A DNA stretch of 64,000 bases from Aspidiotus rigidus (lineage: Eukaryota > Arthropoda > Insecta > Hemiptera > Diaspididae): contig JAVHKY010000054.1 of NCBI GenBank assembly GCA_035079385.1, positions 4,007,501 to 4,071,500 of the forward strand, read 5' to 3'. Every line of letters starts with the position of its first letter. Positions within the stretch are counted from its first letter, which is position 1. Below the pieces are notes generated by a model. The model was given only the letters and a program-made list of their open reading frames with translations. It was not told the DNA's origin and ran no database searches. Shown in pieces: positions 60,218 to 64,000 of the stretch. The position numbers and the translations under genes were made by a program.

Positions 60218-62598
60218 CTAGTCGTTATCTGGACAAAGTACACTTAGGAATGCACCAACTAAATGTAGTGATCCCGTAACCAACACTACAAGCTGATCGT
60301 TTGAAGATAGTTTTGTAAACAAATTATGTCCTTCTTTAACGTTTGATAACAATCTGGTATTTTGTACATCTGCGGTCGGATTCAGCGCCATCCAATGATC
60401 GTAATTTTCTTTGGCTCTCCGGTCTTCTTTTTCATTCGGAGGAGCCCAATCATCTGGTAAAAAGATGCAAGATAAAAAAAAATAACTACAGTTCAAAAGT
60501 ATTCTAAATAATATTGACAAACGAGGAAAATACCTCTCACCTTTCGACATGTCAATCTCACCTCTAGAATTTTCGATTCTATTTGTAGTGAAACATACTA
60601 AGTCGAAGCGATGAGGTAAAAATAAATTCAATAGCTGTTTTGAATCTCTATCGCCAATCATATTGAACACTAGCACTTTCTTCATTCTAAAATTATGAGA
60701 ATATTTCGAGTAAATTACAGCGCAAGAGTGTGAAATAAAACAAAAATAATATAGGTCGTATTTTTACCCGCAAAACGTAGCGACCATTTGCTCAAACCAC
60801 TCCAAACAATTTCGTAAACTCTCATCCGTATGAGCTCCATCCAAGAAATATGATAGTTGAAGAGAATGCTGTAGAATTTGCGCTCTTCCAGGCCATGAGC
60901 ATTTTTGCAAACCATTTGACATCTCTGATGATAGAGGAAAAGGTGCTGCTCCCCGTATTTCTTCCGTATCTTCTTCAAGAATTATATTCAAATTAGACCT
61001 TATCTATGGACACAAATCAAACTGTTTTATACGTACGAGAATAATGGCGCGGGTTCAACCAAGCATTCGTTAGCTGCAATGCAAGAGAGGCATTCAACCT
61101 TTGAACTGGTCCTCCAATACCGAGAACGATTTCTTCTCCGGATTCATACTCGTTTAAATCTGGAGCAATGTATAAAGTACGCTGAAAATATAGCCATCGG
61201 TCATGCTCAAAAATTGTAGAGAGGGTATCAGTTATTTTAAATCAACATACGCCTTTTTCAGCAGCCCTCTTTTGTAGAACTTGCAAAGCAGGTTTCGATT
61301 GATCGGAAGCTGTCACGACAACACTAGTTGATTTCATAATACCGGCTTTTTGCCATGCAATTTCTTCAATCGTATTGCCGAGAATTTCAACGTGGTCATA
61401 CCCGAGACTACTGATTCCAACAACATCCGTATTTCTACAATGATTAGATAGAGTTGTGTAAATTCCAGCCAGAAGAATGTGAGACTAAGATTTACTCTGC
61501 AACTTACTTCAATACATTCGTAAAATCGTATTCACCTCCGATTCCCACTTCTACGATAGCTACATCTACTTTCTCATCGAGGAACACTTTGAAAGACATT
61601 AACGTCAAGAACATGAAATATGTTGGCATGCTTTCATCTGGTTTCTGTAAAAAAAAAAAAAAAAAAAAAAAGAATTCAAGGGCTGTGTCTTACTACATCC
61701 AGAACATGAGATAAAAACCGTACTTTATTTTGTTCGAGTGTTTTGAACAAGGACCAAAAATAGTCGGTAAATTTTTCCTTGCTGATAGGTTCACCGTTAA
61801 TTCTTATCCGTTCACGAACAGAACAAAGATGAGGAGATGAGAAAAATCCAGTTTTGTAACTATACTGCCTGAGAATAGATTCGCAATAAGCGCATGTTGA
61901 ACCTTTTCCCTTAGTACCAGCTACGTGTATCACAGATAACTTCTCAATTACTTGCGAATCTATACCGCAACTTCTGCAACTTTTTACGCAGAGAGAAACA
62001 CTTAATTCAACTACCAACTTCTTGATGATGAGTCACGATTTGGTAAATGAATTACAAAGATTTATTTAATTTAATGGTGCGTGCATGGAAAATTGCTCGA
62101 CGTTTCGACGCATTTCGCGTCATCATCGGGGCCGCACATATTTATAATGCCGACAAAGCCGTTAAATTCAACAAATCTTTAAACGAACACCGATGAATCA
62201 AAATATCACTCTTTAAATGACTTACTTATCAAGATAAGCGAGCACTGTTGATAAATTCTTCGGTGCATCTTTCTTAGCAACATTTTGAGCTCGTCTATTC
62301 GATTGCAGAGAGTTAAGCGCCTTTAATGCTTTCTGCAATGATCAACATGATGCTTTTATCCGTCACAAATATGTAGGTAATATAGATATTAAATTAAGAT
62401 TTTACAAATACTGACTCGGTACTCATCCTCTACCGTAGAACAACTGTTTTTGGACAAATGATTGCCAACCAAATGATTCATCTTTTGGAACATTGTCGGG
62501 ATGGACCGTCGACAGGAAAGAGGCGAAAGCCTCCGTTTGATAGCACAGGTAAGACTGCTCGTAATGATACATGATGAACGTGCTAATGGATGATGCAT
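60218..62598 (-). CDS. FPGS: Folylpolyglutamate synthase
   Basis: This enzyme adds glutamates to folates (ATP-dependent, Mur-ligase fold), keeping them in the cytosol and mitochondria for one-carbon and thymidylate metabolism. Nine exons join in phase to 530 aa: 62416-62598, 62226-62332, 61724-61973, 61508-61644, 61251-61434, 61037-61181, 60768-60972, 60541-60686 and 60218-60453. Signatures are [17 protein letters not shown] at the N terminus, the P-loop [34 protein letters not shown] (folate-binding Omega loop region), [41 protein letters not shown]-like [17 protein letters not shown] and the C-terminal [13 protein letters not shown]. The first exon begins with a Ser/Arg-rich leader that looks like a mitochondrial presequence. 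Internal ATGs (MFQKM) could give the cytosolic form, as known for FPGS. The 60972 acceptor was chosen by phase. Confidence 0.95.
62045..62215 (-). ncRNA. Hammerhead-ribozyme-like retroelement remnant in FPGS intron 2
   Basis: On the minus strand 62095-62130 reads CCGATGA, T, GACGC, GAAAT, GCGTC, GAAA, CGTCGAGC. This has the order of a hammerhead core: box 1 (CUGAUGA, here CCGAUGA), a 5-bp stem II with a GAAAU loop, then box 2 GAAA. Hammerhead motifs of this form are known from the terminal repeats of Penelope-like elements and retrozymes. The U-to-C change in box 1 and the lack of a clear stem I suggest a dead copy. Outer borders are a guess. Confidence 0.35.
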
Positions 62599-64000
62599 GA
62601 ACTTGTTTACTCGTATGAGAAAACGTATTTTGAAATCCGCGTTTGGAATGATTTAAATTAAGGTTAATGAAAAGATCAAGGCTCTGCCATGGCGGTAGTT
62701 TGACGTAGGTAGCCGGCATTATCACAACAACAGGAATGTTGAACTGATAAAACAAAAGAGTGTTTTCCTCGACCTCTACGTCAAGCACTCCCCCCTTTAT
62801 CACCCTTTTGCAGTCATTCCCTTATCCTTTTTAATGTCTGTTTTGTTCTTAAAGGTTTAACAATCAAAATGGTAGAAGAATTGATCTCAAAAAGTATTCG
62901 ATTTCTGACAGGCTACAGGGAAACTGGTTTTCGCAAAATTATAATTTTTCATTATTATTTCCTGTTGTCTTGAAAATCGGAATTGCTTTATTTTTCTGAG
63001 GCTGCTAAACTGATCTGAAGCTCTTATTTACTGTAGAACTACTGCTGAGCCTGCCCGCCAAATAAAACCGCGATATCGGAATATAACACATCCTATTTTT
63101 TTTTGTGATAGATGCCTATTTTCTTTCTTTAATTAAAAGTGGGTGCGCTAGTTGAACTTCAAAACGATGGAAAAATTGAAGATAGTAGGTGGAGTAGGTG
63201 GTATCTCAAGACACCAATTGTCCTACTCTCAAGAACGAACGTTCGTGAGGTTATTTTTCATTTGTTAAATATAGGTACATTTTTGAGGTCGGCCATTCTT
63301 CATATTCTTTACTACATCGATACGTCCTGATGCAGATAGTCTCTGCATCGCCAGTCTTTAGAACCCACCTTTTTATTCCGCGATCAATTAAAATAAAATC
63401 TTTAAAAATGAAAAACTTTTATCACTTATATCATAATACTTTTTGATTTAAGTTGAATTTCTTTTAGAAAAGCGTAAAAATATAATTAGGTACTTACCTA
63501 CAAATCATAACTTGTTTTTCTTTTTTTTTTCCTCTTATCTTTCATAGAATTAATTATTTGAACCAATCGGATATTTTTCCTTTCCAATTTAATACGGTAT
63601 AAAGTTTCGGTCTGTCACTCAGATTCAAGATTATTAGCTGGTTTCGTCACATGTAACAAATTCAATATCTACCCAGCTGATGTCTTTCTCGTCAGAAACT
63701 AAAATTTCCTTCTTAAACTCCCTCTTAAAAATTACTGCAAAGAGAAATTTTGTAGATCGGCCTTATTAGAATGCGGTACTAAACAGAAATTTTGTGACGA
63801 GAAAAATAAATTTCTTCAACCTCCTATTCTTGCTTAGAGTTTCATACTTTGTATGTGAAATTGGCTCTTCGGCCCAATGTAGAAATTCTTTTAACACTCA
63901 AAAATATGATCACATTCTCGTCAATTTCAACCGTCAAAGAACCCACGTTTATAAGTTTTTTTTTTTCTTTCTTTTCAAATTTATTTGTAGGTAGCCCAGT
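62599..64000. other. Sequence upstream of FPGS, no gene seen
   Basis: A minus-strand frame at 62423-62803 overlaps FPGS exon 1 in another phase and shows no domain. The remainder is AT-rich without a reading frame I can assign. The FPGS promoter should lie in the first few hundred bases. Confidence 0.4.

Noticed and set aside
62423..62803. 126-codon minus-strand frame overlapping FPGS exon 1
   Set aside because: It is in a different phase from the frame that continues into the FPGS folate and ATP-binding exons, and has no family similarity. The 62598 start gives the expected [17 protein letters not shown] join.

Overview
This is a window of an animal nuclear genome, most likely an arthropod (probably an insect). 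The evidence is spliceosomal introns with GT..AG borders, many only 60-90 bp long; five multi-exon genes of metazoan type; an AT-rich background; and arthropod-style retroelements and MITEs. I cannot name the species. No bacterial gene, CRISPR array, rRNA or tRNA was seen.

Layout: (1) 688-5999, minus strand: a CIN85/CD2AP-type adaptor (cindr) with three SH3 domains, a capping-protein interaction motif and a C-terminal coiled coil; its first exon is not found. (2) 8250-12547, minus: the ribonucleotide reductase large subunit, 14 exons, 811 aa, complete. (3) 13869-51381, plus: the membrane-bound transcription factor MYRF, 22 coding exons, 1238 aa. Its first intron (25 kb) and seventh intron (5.7 kb) hold most of the mobile DNA in the window. 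(4) 51891-56628, minus: the RNA polymerase II elongation factor ELL, 10 exons, 676 aa, tail to tail with MYRF. (5) 60218-62598, minus: folylpolyglutamate synthase, 9 exons, 530 aa. For genes 2-5 every exon join was checked by hand and the reading phase is kept from start to stop.

Mobile DNA: a 5'-truncated Penelope-like element (33.7-37.8 kb) ends in an inverted copy of its own 3' end and is split by a terminal-inverted-repeat element filled with about 40 copies of a roughly 48-bp minisatellite. A second, decayed Penelope copy at 29.0-29.9 kb lacks the insert and shows the empty site. There is also a 1.6-kb Foldback-like palindrome (41.3-42.9 kb), a LINE with a twin-priming-type inversion (58.0-59.8 kb), at least nine MITE-like elements (two hAT-type with 8-bp target duplications, one with a 7-bp duplication, one apparent 2.5-kb TIR element with another MITE and a very AT-rich island nested in it), and a hammerhead-ribozyme-like remnant in an FPGS intron.

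Working together: RNR and FPGS both serve nucleotide and folate metabolism, ELL and MYRF act in transcription, and cindr in actin and endocytosis. I see no sign that these neighbours form a functional cluster. The one shared control region is the 1.3-kb head-to-head interval between RNR and MYRF, which has a perfect palindromic E2F site.
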